This document shows positions 1-8,457 of a DNA stretch of 17,997 nucleotides, piece after piece. The notes under the pieces are model-generated. The model was given only the letters and a program-made list of their open reading frames with translations, did not search any database and had not been told where the DNA came from. Source of the stretch: Bacteroidota bacterium (GTDB lineage: Bacteria; Bacteroidota; Bacteroidia; Bacteroidales; UBA1556); contig QMPB01000021.1 of NCBI GenBank assembly GCA_003648395.1, positions 1-17,997 on the forward strand, in the 5' to 3' direction. The position numbers and the translations under genes were made by a program. Each line of letters starts with the position of its first letter. Positions within the stretch are counted from its first letter, which is position 1.

Positions 1-334
1 CCTCATCAACAGATTTATCAGTCAAATAAGGTTTTGCTAATTGAGTTCTATAACCTGCTAATTCCTTAATAAAGGCTGCGCTCGTATCCATTCCTCTATC
101 TTCAGCCTCTTTAACTTTTAGTCTAAAATTGACATACAAATTCATATAATCATCAACATTCTTCGATTCAACTTTAGAAGAATTTGTATTATTCTTATTA
201 TAAACATACATAAATTCTTCTAAAGAGAATTTATTTTCATCTATGGTAAGTATTGTGTTGCTCTTAGATTTTTGTCCGAGTGAAATACTATGTAAAAACA
301 CTAAAAGTGTAAATGCTAATAAAATTCTATTCAT
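1..334 (-). CDS. PpiC/SurA-type peptidylprolyl isomerase, N-terminal part (cut by window edge)
   Basis: An ATG at 334 opens a frame that runs off the left edge, so only about 111 residues are present. The start MNRILLAFTLLVFLHSISLG is a hydrophobic signal peptide ending near a G-Q junction, so the product is exported. The following segment, rich in D, Y, L, K and R (DDYMNLYVNFRLKVKEAEDR, then an ELAGYRTQLAKPYLTD stretch), is typical of the N-terminal chaperone region of Bacteroidota parvulin-type (SurA/PpiC) foldases. The catalytic parvulin domain itself lies outside the window. By family, the role would be folding of outer-membrane or secreted proteins in the periplasm. It lies 80 bases downstream of guaB on the same strand, and I see no -7 box in the gap, so readthrough from guaB is possible. 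Confidence 0.75.
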   Translation of the reverse strand, partial: MNRILLAFTLLVFLHSISLGQKSKSNTILTIDENKFSLEEFMYVYNKNNTNSSKVESKNVDDYMNLYVNFRLKVKEAEDRGMDTSAAFIKELAGYRTQLAKPYLTDKSVDE

Positions 335-414
335 TGTAATATATTATTAATAAACTATTCATTTATATAATTAATAACTCCGATTTAGTGTTTATAAACG
401 TAAATTAATACAAT

Positions 415-1881
415 TTATTTTCTACTATAATTAGGTGCTTCACGCGTGATAGTAATATCGTGTGGATGACTTTCTACCATTCCTGCAGGTGAAATCTTCA
501 CAAATTTTGCAACCATAAGATTATCAATATCTTTAGCACCACAATATCCCATACCTGCACGTAATCCACCAAGCAATTGGTGGATTATTTCTGATAAAAA
601 TCCTTTATAAGCAACCCTTCCAACAATACCTTCGGGGACAAGCTTAGCAATATCATCTTCAGTATCTTGAAAATATCTATCTTTAGAACCATCCTGCATT
701 GCTTCAATAGAACCCATTCCCCTATATGCTTTATACTTTCTACCTTCGAAAATAATAGTTTCTCCTGGGGCTTCATCAACACCTGCAAATAAAGACCCTA
801 GCATTACAGTATTAGCACCAGCAACAATGGCTTTCACAATATCACCACTATATCTGATTCCACCATCAGCAATTACAGGCACACCAGTTCCTCTCAAAGC
901 CTCTGCAACATTCATTACTGCACTAAGTTGAGGAAAACCAACTCCTGCAACTATTCTAGTAGTGCAAATAGACCCTGGGCCAATACCTACTTTTACCGCA
1001 TCTGCACCAGCTTTAACTAAGTCTAATGCAGCTTCAGCAGTAGCAACATTTCCAACAACCATATCTAGGTTAGGGAATTTTGCTTTAACATTGGTAATTG
1101 TATCAATAACACCTTTTGAATGACCATGAGCAGTATCAACGATTATAGCATCAACTCCAACATTATATAAAGCTTCAACTCTATCTAAAGTATCAAAAGT
1201 AACACCAACTGCTGCGGCCACTCTTAACCTACCCCTAGAATCTTTTGAAGCATTGGGTCTAGCCTTTATCTTTATAATATCTTTATACGTAATAAGACCA
1301 ACCAAGCTGTTTTCCTTATTTACAACTGGTAATTTTTCAATTTTATACTCTTGAAGAATATCTGCGGCTTTCTCAAAATCAGTAAATTCTGTTGTTGTAA
1401 TAATATTTTCAGAAGTCATAACATCACTAATAGGTCTACCAAGATTTCTTTCAAAACGAAGATCCCTATTAGTAACAATTCCAACTAGTTTATTATTGTT
1501 TCTAACAACGGGAATACCACCAATACTATATTCTTTCATTATATGAAGAGCATCAGCAACTATAGCATCCTCCTTAATTGTAATAGGATTAATTATCATT
1601 CCATTCTCTGCTCTCTTTACTTTATGAACTTCTGCTGCCTGCGCATCAATAGTCATATTCTTATGAATAACACCAATACCACCCTCTTGAGCAATAGCAA
1701 TAGCCATTTTTGCATCTGTTACTGTATCCATTGCAGCAGAAATAATAGGTACATTAAGCACTATATTTCTTGTAAAATTTGTTTTTAAACTAACTTCTCT
1801 AGGAAGAACTTCAGAATAGGCGGGTACAAGTAAAACATCATCATATGTTAATCCTTCACCATAAAACTTATCTTCATTCAT
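415..1881 (-). CDS. guaB: inosine-5'-monophosphate dehydrogenase
   Basis: This cytoplasmic enzyme oxidises IMP to XMP with NAD+, the rate-limiting step of GMP synthesis. The 488 residues match the usual bacterial length. The order is typical: N-terminal part of the TIM barrel (about 1-92, with [10 protein letters not shown]), two CBS domains inserted at about 95-150 and 155-208, then the rest of the barrel. The active-site loop GPGSICTTR carries the catalytic Cys306. [11 protein letters not shown] (337-347) holds the phosphate-binding region, YRGMGS lies at 386-391, and the mobile flap has the Arg402-Tyr403 dyad in KDRYFQ. All key residues are present. The ATG at 1881 fits the conserved start of the family. 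A perfect TAnnTTTG box lies upstream at 2002-2009. The neighbouring prolyl isomerase gene follows on the same strand. Confidence 0.98.
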   Translation of the reverse strand: MNEDKFYGEGLTYDDVLLVPAYSEVLPREVSLKTNFTRNIVLNVPIISAAMDTVTDAKMAIAIAQEGGIGVIHKNMTIDAQAAEVHKVKRAENGMIINPITIKEDAIVADALHIMKEYSIGGIPVVRNNNKLVGIVTNRDLRFERNLGRPISDVMTSENIITTTEFTDFEKAADILQEYKIEKLPVVNKENSLVGLITYKDIIKIKARPNASKDSRGRLRVAAAVGVTFDTLDRVEALYNVGVDAIIVDTAHGHSKGVIDTITNVKAKFPNLDMVVGNVATAEAALDLVKAGADAVKVGIGPGSICTTRIVAGVGFPQLSAVMNVAEALRGTGVPVIADGGIRYSGDIVKAIVAGANTVMLGSLFAGVDEAPGETIIFEGRKYKAYRGMGSIEAMQDGSKDRYFQDTEDDIAKLVPEGIVGRVAYKGFLSEIIHQLLGGLRAGMGYCGAKDIDNLMVAKFVKISPAGMVESHPHDITITREAPNYSRK

Positions 1882-1973
1882 AGGTATATATTTTAAAAGT
1901 AAAAAGCAAATATTTAATAACTTAAAGCTGCTTTTATTATTAATACTCAGTAATATTAAATGATATTAAAAAG

Positions 1974-1986
1974 AGCTAATTTAGCT
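1974..1986. repeat. 13-base palindrome in the guaB leader
   Basis: AGCTAATTTAGCT is a perfect 6-base inverted repeat around a central T. It lies just downstream of the likely guaB start of transcription (near 1996) and about 93 bases before the guaB ATG. Its position would suit an operator, or the base of a small leader hairpin. No known regulator motif is recognised, and in AT-rich DNA a chance palindrome is possible. Confidence 0.35.
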
Positions 1987-2001
1987 TTCTTTTATGGCAT
2001 G

Positions 2002-2009
2002 CAAATGTA
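2002..2009 (-). promoter_or_regulatory. guaB promoter -7 box
   Basis: Read on the minus strand this is TACATTTG, a perfect match to the Bacteroidota -7 consensus TAnnTTTG. It would start transcription near 1996 and give a guaB leader of about 115 bases. No convincing TTG-type -33 element lies at the usual distance. A weaker near-match (AATATTTG, 1907-1914) closer to the gene is an alternative. Confidence 0.5.
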
Positions 2010-2033
2010 TAAAATATATTCAAGCCTAATTAA

Positions 2034-2070
2034 AAAAAAGCCAATATCACTACATGATAATGGCTTTTTT
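2034..2070 (-). terminator. Rho-independent terminator after the CHU_C surface protein gene
   Basis: Arms 2034-2049 and 2055-2070 pair over 16 bases with a single mismatch, around a 5-base loop (2050-2054). On the minus strand the hairpin ends in a run of eight T. It begins 30 bases after the stop codon of the 2101-5484 gene, so it closes the five-gene cluster and separates it from guaB. The A-run on the other side could also let it work on plus-strand transcripts. Confidence 0.85.
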
Positions 2071-2100
2071 AACAAGCTTTAATAAAAAGTCAAATTTCAC

Positions 2101-5100
2101 TTACCTTATCAAGGTTATAGTACCTCTATCTTCAAACAGAACACCTGCTGATGTTGTAAATCTAACATAGTATGTATAAACACCTTGCGGAGCTTTATTA
2201 CTCTTATATTGTCCATCCCAACCTTTGTTTATCTCCGCTGATTCAAACATTTTTTCTCCCCATCTATTAAAAACTATAAATATATAATCCTTTGAATTAA
2301 TATATACTCCTCTAGGATAAAAAACTCTATTCTCGGAAATACTACTCTCTGGGTTAAATGCAGTTGGTACATACAGTCTAGGTTTTTGTGCCACAGAAAT
2401 ACTATTTGACCTAGCAGAATCTGTGAACATATAAACATTATTCAAACCTTCCAATGCACTAACAAAATACTCAAATACCCCTCCTGAATTTTCATAAGAA
2501 GTAACATCATCTACATATATAGTCTGACTTCCAGGTAAATTAATAATAGGAAATGGCTCCCATATTCCATCTATTGATCTATAAATATCATATTCATTAG
2601 GAGCTCCATTAAATCCAACATATGAATTCCATATCAATTTATTTGTTAAATTATCGTTAGCAGATACTTTAAGTACCATAGTTTTTGCTTTTGCTGATGT
2701 AAGCACATCATCTCCACAACTATCTACAACAATTATTCTATATAAATATGGTTGTTGCAATACTAAAGCTGTAGGATCAATTAAGCTTAATGTTGGATTT
2801 AAATAATTAGGTGGTAAGGTAGCAATTAAATCCCAATTAATATTATCAACTGACCTTTCAACTTTATACTGACTAACCATTCCTGCAGTATCAGTATGAA
2901 GTAACAAGCTAACTCCATTAATATTACCAGGCAAAACAGATGCTGATCTGATATATATAAACTGAGGTTGATTTGGTTTATTAGCAATTTCACAAACTTT
3001 ACATGATGTACTTGAAGTTATTCCATTAATACTATTAGCACGAATATAATAACAATACTCTGAACCATTATTTAAACCAATATGTTCGTATACTGTATCA
3101 TTAGGAGTTAATGTACTAATTAGTTGTGGGATATTACCATTCTCACTTGCATAAACCTGATAATTAACTATGCTATCATGCATATTTCTATACGAATTCC
3201 AATGTAATACTATCTTATCCTCACAAATATCTTTTACAGCTATTAACCCGATTGTATTATTTACTAGTGAATATGGGCTTGGATTTCCACATGTATCAAA
3301 ACCTGCTACAGCATATGTATTAAAACCTCCGCTTGCACTACATGGTGTATTGTATTGATCGGTATATCCTACTCCACTTCCTAACACTGTATCTATAGGA
3401 GTCATTGAACCATTTACTTCTAAGTAAATAATATATCCACCTATATCTGTCCAAGCATTAGTATCCCATGAAATATTAACAAAGCCAGTACTTGGATCAA
3501 CACTGACACTATCAATAATTGGTGTATTTGGAGGTATGTTATCTACAAAATAATCTGTAGAAATATTAGAAACACTTGCACAAGAATGTGACACCCCTGC
3601 TGTATCTATTATTGCTGTATCTGCTAATTCCACTCTATACGAAACATCATCACTACATACTGAAATAGGCTCAACAAAGAAAGTATCAGTTGTTGAACCC
3701 ACCATGTTCCATATTCCCAAAGGATATTCTCTAAATACATTATATATACCAGTAGAAGTAGGTAAAAGTGGAGTGCATGGAGGATTCCAAGTAAGAGATG
3801 CGGCGCCTAATCCTGTATTGACAACTTTAAGATTAATAACAGCGAAAGTATCACCCTGAGCAATTAACTGATTGTTAGGACAACCTGAGCGGGTATTGAT
3901 ATAATAATATAAGCTATCAGTATTTGCATTTGCATTTAAGTCTGTATATGTTTGAATATTAATATCAGATATACTATCAATTATTGTGAAAGGTCCATTC
4001 GAGTTAATACTAGAATAGATATAAAATTTGTCAAATGTATTCATAGGATCAAGAGGAGCACTCCATTCTAATTCAACATTTCCATTAGAAAGAACATTCA
4101 GACACTGTATCTTAGGAGGTTTTACTGTGGGTTTAGGTAACACTACAACCGTAACTGTTGAAATATTAATTGCTGGAGCAGGGCAATAATCATCATAAAC
4201 CTTTAAAATAAAATTATATACATTTGAAATATTATTACACCCAATATTTGTTGCCAAATGGTCACAGGTTGTTTGCCACTGAAAATAAGTAGAAATAAAC
4301 GTCATTTGTGACAATGGATATCCAGGTCCAGGGGCAGGTAATAATGTTGCACAAGGAACATTAAGACAACCTGAAGAATCACTATAAGTTGCCAGTGAAG
4401 TTGGAGTTGGAGGAAGGAACGAGCCAAACTGAGAGCCAGAGGCTTCTACATTTAATGACTGAGGGTTTCCATTAGGCAAAAATTGGAAATCAGATGCTTG
4501 AAGTGTAAAGTCTACTACTTCTCCAGCAAATACTGTATCAACCAATGAAGTACCACTATTAAGAGATATATTTACTACTGGTGGAGAATTAGTACCACAA
4601 CTAAGTAATACAACCTGCATATCTCGCCATATCTCGGCTACTTTTATTCCACATTTATAAGCTGTTACTTTAGTAGAAGTTACATAAGCACCTGTTGTAT
4701 ATGATGTAAATGATATTGAGCCTGTATTTGGATCAACAACAGCTCCTACATTAAGTGAATTTTGGGTTGGCCCTGGTAGAGGATTAGTATATGAATAACC
4801 AAAGCTATATGGCAACCCAGCGCCTGCAATTGACATAGGTTCTCCCCACTCAAAACTCAATGAATCCAATTCTTTATCGAATGCATTATGATTATATGTA
4901 AAGGGATATCCCGTGCATATTACTGTACGTGGAATCTCAGCAAATGTAGGAGAATTATCAAAACATGGATATGTATTTGTGCCATAATAAGGATACATTA
5001 TTGCTCTTAAATACCAACCTAATGAACTTGCACCAACAATATTTGCTGATGGATTTCTACAGCAAGAACTCCAAGAAAACACCCAACCAGAAGCAGGAGG

Positions 5101-5484
5101 AACACCACTTAATTGAATTGGAACAGATTTATAATAATACTCCTCTATTGCTCCTGTATTATTGGTCGTTGCTAAATCACAGATAATATGATCAAATGCT
5201 GGATTACTATTACATACAGGAGAAATATCTTTTGGCCAACCACTTACAGCACTAAGTGTAATACTTCCCGCTGGACTAGTACTATTCAATGTTACTGTCG
5301 AATTAAACGTAATACCATTACACTCACGATAAGCTTTCAAATAGAAAATAAACTTACCTGCATCAGGTTGTCCTTGAGGAATACACTTCCAAGTGATTTC
5401 GCCACCCATATAGTGACTTGCCTTTACAGTAAATACACCTGTAAGTAAAACAATTATTATTAAAAGTAATTTTAAACTCTTCAT
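2101..5484 (-). CDS. secreted T9SS (type B) multidomain surface protein with CHU_C C-terminal domain
   Basis: This 1127-residue exported protein starts with a signal peptide (about 1-22: Lys residues, a Leu/Ile/Val core, then VKAS). Next is the ASHYMGGEITWKC...YRECNG segment (22-57), which opens many Bacteroidota adhesin-like proteins of this class. Cys-containing beta-rich domains fill about 60-450. Then come about six fibronectin-III-like repeats (near 454-550, 551-648, 652-745, 750-835, 838-935, 940-1035). Residues 1036-1127 are a CHU_C/gliding-motility-associated domain: LYVPTAFNPES, VFNRWGEKMFES, GWDGQYKSNKAPQGVYTYYV, ending in RGTITLIR. By family, this domain directs export by the T9SS and surface attachment or release. 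The ligand is unknown; an adhesin or structural surface role is inferred. It is last in the five-gene cluster, starting 11 bases after the M16 partner gene, with a strong terminator behind it. Confidence 0.9.
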   Translation of the reverse strand: MKSLKLLLIIIVLLTGVFTVKASHYMGGEITWKCIPQGQPDAGKFIFYLKAYRECNGITFNSTVTLNSTSPAGSITLSAVSGWPKDISPVCNSNPAFDHIICDLATTNNTGAIEEYYYKSVPIQLSGVPPASGWVFSWSSCCRNPSANIVGASSLGWYLRAIMYPYYGTNTYPCFDNSPTFAEIPRTVICTGYPFTYNHNAFDKELDSLSFEWGEPMSIAGAGLPYSFGYSYTNPLPGPTQNSLNVGAVVDPNTGSISFTSYTTGAYVTSTKVTAYKCGIKVAEIWRDMQVVLLSCGTNSPPVVNISLNSGTSLVDTVFAGEVVDFTLQASDFQFLPNGNPQSLNVEASGSQFGSFLPPTPTSLATYSDSSGCLNVPCATLLPAPGPGYPLSQMTFISTYFQWQTTCDHLATNIGCNNISNVYNFILKVYDDYCPAPAINISTVTVVVLPKPTVKPPKIQCLNVLSNGNVELEWSAPLDPMNTFDKFYIYSSINSNGPFTIIDSISDINIQTYTDLNANANTDSLYYYINTRSGCPNNQLIAQGDTFAVINLKVVNTGLGAASLTWNPPCTPLLPTSTGIYNVFREYPLGIWNMVGSTTDTFFVEPISVCSDDVSYRVELADTAIIDTAGVSHSCASVSNISTDYFVDNIPPNTPIIDSVSVDPSTGFVNISWDTNAWTDIGGYIIYLEVNGSMTPIDTVLGSGVGYTDQYNTPCSASGGFNTYAVAGFDTCGNPSPYSLVNNTIGLIAVKDICEDKIVLHWNSYRNMHDSIVNYQVYASENGNIPQLISTLTPNDTVYEHIGLNNGSEYCYYIRANSINGITSSTSCKVCEIANKPNQPQFIYIRSASVLPGNINGVSLLLHTDTAGMVSQYKVERSVDNINWDLIATLPPNYLNPTLSLIDPTALVLQQPYLYRIIVVDSCGDDVLTSAKAKTMVLKVSANDNLTNKLIWNSYVGFNGAPNEYDIYRSIDGIWEPFPIINLPGSQTIYVDDVTSYENSGGVFEYFVSALEGLNNVYMFTDSARSNSISVAQKPRLYVPTAFNPESSISENRVFYPRGVYINSKDYIFIVFNRWGEKMFESAEINKGWDGQYKSNKAPQGVYTYYVRFTTSAGVLFEDRGTITLIR

Positions 5485-5495
5485 ATCATTAGTTA

Positions 5496-6782
5496 TTAAT
5501 TTCCTACACTTAAAATATATATTCTATCATTATTGAAATACTTTTGAGCTAAACTCTTTAGTTCTTTTGCCTCAATATATTTAATTTTTTCAACATATTG
5601 ATGATAATACTCCTCATCAAGTGTATTTAGCTCTATTTCTTTATATCTATCTAATAAAGCAAAACTTCCATCAAAACTACGCTGAATACTTCCTTGCATA
5701 TAATTTTTTACAATAAAAAGCTCTTCTTCATCAATTAATTCAGTTTTCAACTTATCTATTTCATTAAAAATTTCTTTTATTGCTAGGTCTACAACATCAG
5801 AGTTAAGTTCAGTGGAAATAAAAAACAAAGACTCACGACTCATAGAGCTATATGCTGAACCAATACCATAAGTATAACCTTTGTCTTCTCTAATATTTGT
5901 CATCAGCCTACTCCCAAAGTAACCGCCTAATATTGTACTTAAAATTTTCAGTCCAAAATAATCTTCATGACCACGGTGCACGCCAACAAAGCCCATTCTT
6001 ATTGCGTTCTGAACAGCTTTATCTTTCTTTATGACATGTTTAAGCTCTTTTGCAGGGCTCACAGTCCAATTAATAGAAGTATTATTATTGTTTGAGCTAT
6101 TTGGTAATTTACCAATAAAAGAATCTAATAACTCAAATTCTTTTTCACCAAAACTACCAGCAACAAACACCTTAAATCCTCCATCCAAGTAATTTTCTTT
6201 ATGAAATTGTATTAAATCCTCCCTAGTTAGAGAATCATAATCTTCAACTTTTGCATATTTACCATAAGGATGATTCTCTCCAAAAAGCAAAGCTGTAAAT
6301 CTTTGACGCGCTATAAAACTAACTTTCTCATTATTAACATCAAATTCTTGCTTCTTTCTTACTTTATAATGTTCAAATTCTTTTTCAGAAAAACTAGCAT
6401 TCTCAACAACCTCGGCTAATAATGGTATGGTAGAATCAATAAATTTATTCAAACTATACAATACAACAGAAGCAGAATCACGAGATGCAGATGTCTCAAA
6501 ATAAGCACCATAAAAATCAATACTTTCTGCTAACTTTTTTGCAGAATAGTTCTTTGTAACCTCTACAAGCATATTATTAACCGCACTAGCAACTAGTGGC
6601 TTATCAGAAACTGAACTTCCTGCATTAAATACTAGTTCTATTTTCAATAATTCTTGATTTGGATTATTGAACGAATAAACGGGCACACCATTCGACAATA
6701 CAAATTTCTCTGGACTGAGATTTATTAATTTGCTAATCTGGTTAATTTTTGGGGCAATATTTCTATTTACTATTTCTGTCAT
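5496..6782 (-). CDS. M16B peptidase-like protein, non-catalytic subunit (lacks HxxEH, keeps the R/Y pair)
   Basis: The 428 residues have the two-lobed M16 (insulinase/MPP-like) layout. Where the zinc motif HxxEH should stand, around residues 64-76, the sequence is ASAVNNMLVEVTK, so the metal-binding residues are missing. The second lobe keeps the conserved LGGYFGSRLMTNIRED segment followed by KGYTYG, which contains the Arg298/Tyr305 pair that in this family helps bind substrate opposite the zinc site. This is the signature of the non-catalytic half of a heterodimeric M16B enzyme; the catalytic half is at 8458-9693 in the same cluster. There is no signal peptide, so it should be cytoplasmic. 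It begins 5 bases after the CHU_C anti-sigma-like gene. What the pair degrades is not shown. Confidence 0.88.
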   Translation of the reverse strand: MTEIVNRNIAPKINQISKLINLSPEKFVLSNGVPVYSFNNPNQELLKIELVFNAGSSVSDKPLVASAVNNMLVEVTKNYSAKKLAESIDFYGAYFETSASRDSASVVLYSLNKFIDSTIPLLAEVVENASFSEKEFEHYKVRKKQEFDVNNEKVSFIARQRFTALLFGENHPYGKYAKVEDYDSLTREDLIQFHKENYLDGGFKVFVAGSFGEKEFELLDSFIGKLPNSSNNNNTSINWTVSPAKELKHVIKKDKAVQNAIRMGFVGVHRGHEDYFGLKILSTILGGYFGSRLMTNIREDKGYTYGIGSAYSSMSRESLFFISTELNSDVVDLAIKEIFNEIDKLKTELIDEEELFIVKNYMQGSIQRSFDGSFALLDRYKEIELNTLDEEYYHQYVEKIKYIEAKELKSLAQKYFNNDRIYILSVGN

Positions 6783-6787
6783 TTAAT

Positions 6788-7864
6788 CTATTTAATAAGT
6801 GTAACTTGGCCTCTTTTTACATGACTTACTCCTTTGGCATCAGTATAATCTACATGGTAAACATAGGTTTCAGAAGACAATTTTCCATTAAAAGTACCAT
6901 CCCATGCAATATCAATATTCACTGACTCAAATACCTTCTGTCCTAATTTGTTATATACAATCATATGCATTTGAGTAATTCCTCTACCTTCTGCTTTAAA
7001 TACATCATTCTGCCCATCGAAATTAGGAGTAAATGCCGAGGGAATAAATAATGCACTACATGAATTATCAACATCAACTGTAAACTCATGAATATTTTCT
7101 TGTCCTTTACTATTTGTCACAGTAACAGTATAATGTGACTGCTGAACTGGTGAAACGCTAATTTTGTTTTGAACATCTCCTGTGTTCCACTTATAGTTAA
7201 ACCCATCTTCTACAAATAACGTTGCATCTTCACCAAAACAAACCACTGGATTATCACCATAGACTACTTTAAATGTATCTAAATTCAATTTGATTGCTAG
7301 TTTATTCTGTTCTTCATTTAGAATTACCTTTTTACTTGATAATTCAATTGGGTTTGATGGTGGGTTAATAAGTGGTTTTACTTCTTTCTTTTCTTCAAAA
7401 ACAACAACCTCATCTGTACTTAAAGAATCATTACGAATATCTTTATTAATAATGGAAACTTCATTTTCAATATCTAGTCTAGAATCATTCTTATTATTTA
7501 ATGTGTTTTTTACATTACTTTCATCATCTTTAGTATTAGAATGTGACAATATGATCTCCGTTTTTACACTATTCTGTTTAATTTGAACCGTTGAATTAGA
7601 ATCAATATTTTGAATTGGCATTTCTTTGACAATGCTTGGTGATGGATTTACAGATGGCTTGTATAAATAATAAATGGTAGCAATTGCTATAATCGCTACG
7701 GCTGAAATAACAGCTATTTTAGAATATTTAACCATAGAATTCACATTCCCAAATTCAATATTCTTACTATTAACTGATTGCCATACAGAATCAGATGGAT
7801 TAATTTCAAAACCATCAAAAGCTTTCTTAAAAGCTTTACCCATATTATCGTCTGTTGTTTTCAA
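6788..7864 (-). CDS. anti-sigma-factor-like single-span membrane protein with periplasmic CHU_C domain
   Basis: This 358-residue protein has four parts. Residues 1-46 are a cytoplasmic head with AFKKAFDGFEINPSDSVWQS, which resembles the N-terminal motif (F..F..FE..P...VW) of Bacteroidota anti-sigma factors encoded after ECF sigma genes. A transmembrane helix lies at about 48-67 (IAVISAVAIIAIATIYYLY). A low-complexity Asn/Ser/Lys/Glu linker spans about 69-195. A beta-rich PKD/Ig-like part (200-265) leads into a CHU_C domain (270-358: LFIPSAFTPNFDGQNDVFKA, VYNKLGQKVFES, WDGTFNGK, ending RGQVTLIK). The gene starts 3 bases after the sigma factor stop. The anti-sigma role is inferred from position and topology; no zinc motif is present. 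The start used is TTG at 7864; an ATG at 7843 (MGKAFKKAF) is an equally possible start and keeps all domains. Confidence 0.75.
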   Translation of the reverse strand: MKTTDDNMGKAFKKAFDGFEINPSDSVWQSVNSKNIEFGNVNSMVKYSKIAVISAVAIIAIATIYYLYKPSVNPSPSIVKEMPIQNIDSNSTVQIKQNSVKTEIILSHSNTKDDESNVKNTLNNKNDSRLDIENEVSIINKDIRNDSLSTDEVVVFEEKKEVKPLINPPSNPIELSSKKVILNEEQNKLAIKLNLDTFKVVYGDNPVVCFGEDATLFVEDGFNYKWNTGDVQNKISVSPVQQSHYTVTVTNSKGQENIHEFTVDVDNSCSALFIPSAFTPNFDGQNDVFKAEGRGITQMHMIVYNKLGQKVFESVNIDIAWDGTFNGKLSSETYVYHVDYTDAKGVSHVKRGQVTLIK

Positions 7865-7867
7865 TTC

Positions 7868-8398
7868 TTATAATTGTTTTTCTAATTTTTCTCTTAGTTT
7901 TCTCCGTGCTTTTAATAGTTGTGACTTAGACGTATTAATCGAAACACCAAGTTCCTCTGCTATTTCTTTATGACTATAACCTTCAATTTCATAAAGGTTA
8001 AAAACCAATCTATAGCCATTTGGCAAACTTTGAATCATACTTAACATATCTTCAACATCAAGGTGGTCATAGCTATATCTTTTATCTTCTATTCTAGTTT
8101 CTGTTTCACCTAAATCAACGTGGTAATAGTGCTTTAAATTACTTCTGTGCAAGTTCAATGAAGTATTTACCATTATTCTTCTAATCCAGCCTTCGAAAGA
8201 ACCTTTCTCCTTAAAAGTGTGAATATTTAAGAACACTTTAACAAAACCATCTTGAAGTGCATCTTCTGCTTCTTCAATACGCTGAAAGTAACGTGCACAA
8301 ACACCAAGCATTTTAGGAGCATAAAGCTCAAATAATATCTTCTGATACTTAGGCTTACCCTTTCTACATCCTATGATAAGTTTTTGTTCTGAAGTCAT
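7868..8398 (-). CDS. ECF-family RNA polymerase sigma-70 factor
   Basis: The 176 residues hold just the two domains of an ECF (group 4) sigma factor. Sigma-2 at about 20-88 includes LFELYAPKMLGVCARYF, the acidic EEAEDALQDGFVKVFLNI segment (region 2.2), and FEGWIRRIMVNTSLNLHR for -10 recognition. Sigma-4 at about 115-172 includes LPNGYRLVFNLYEIEGYSHK and the helix-turn-helix IAEELGVSINTSKSQLLKAR. Regions 1 and 3 are absent, as usual. By family it directs RNA polymerase to a small regulon and is held inactive by a membrane anti-sigma factor, here probably the next gene (3 bases away). It follows the catalytic M16 gene by 59 bases without a clear promoter of its own. The target promoters cannot be deduced. 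Confidence 0.95.
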   Translation of the reverse strand: MTSEQKLIIGCRKGKPKYQKILFELYAPKMLGVCARYFQRIEEAEDALQDGFVKVFLNIHTFKEKGSFEGWIRRIMVNTSLNLHRSNLKHYYHVDLGETETRIEDKRYSYDHLDVEDMLSMIQSLPNGYRLVFNLYEIEGYSHKEIAEELGVSINTSKSQLLKARRKLREKLEKQL

Positions 8399-8457
8399 TA
8401 TTATACAAATTCACGTTTGAAGACATAAATAAAATTAATATTGGTGTCTAGGGTATA

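Noticed and set aside
1543..1788. 81-codon frame opposite guaB
   Set aside because: It is antisense to a fully conserved enzyme and its sequence is low-complexity, as expected for a shadow frame.
7290..7973. Two plus-strand frames of about 100 codons opposite the anti-sigma-like and sigma genes
   Set aside because: They mirror conserved domains on the other strand, and their Ser/Phe/Leu-rich products come from reading Lys/Glu/Asn codons backwards.
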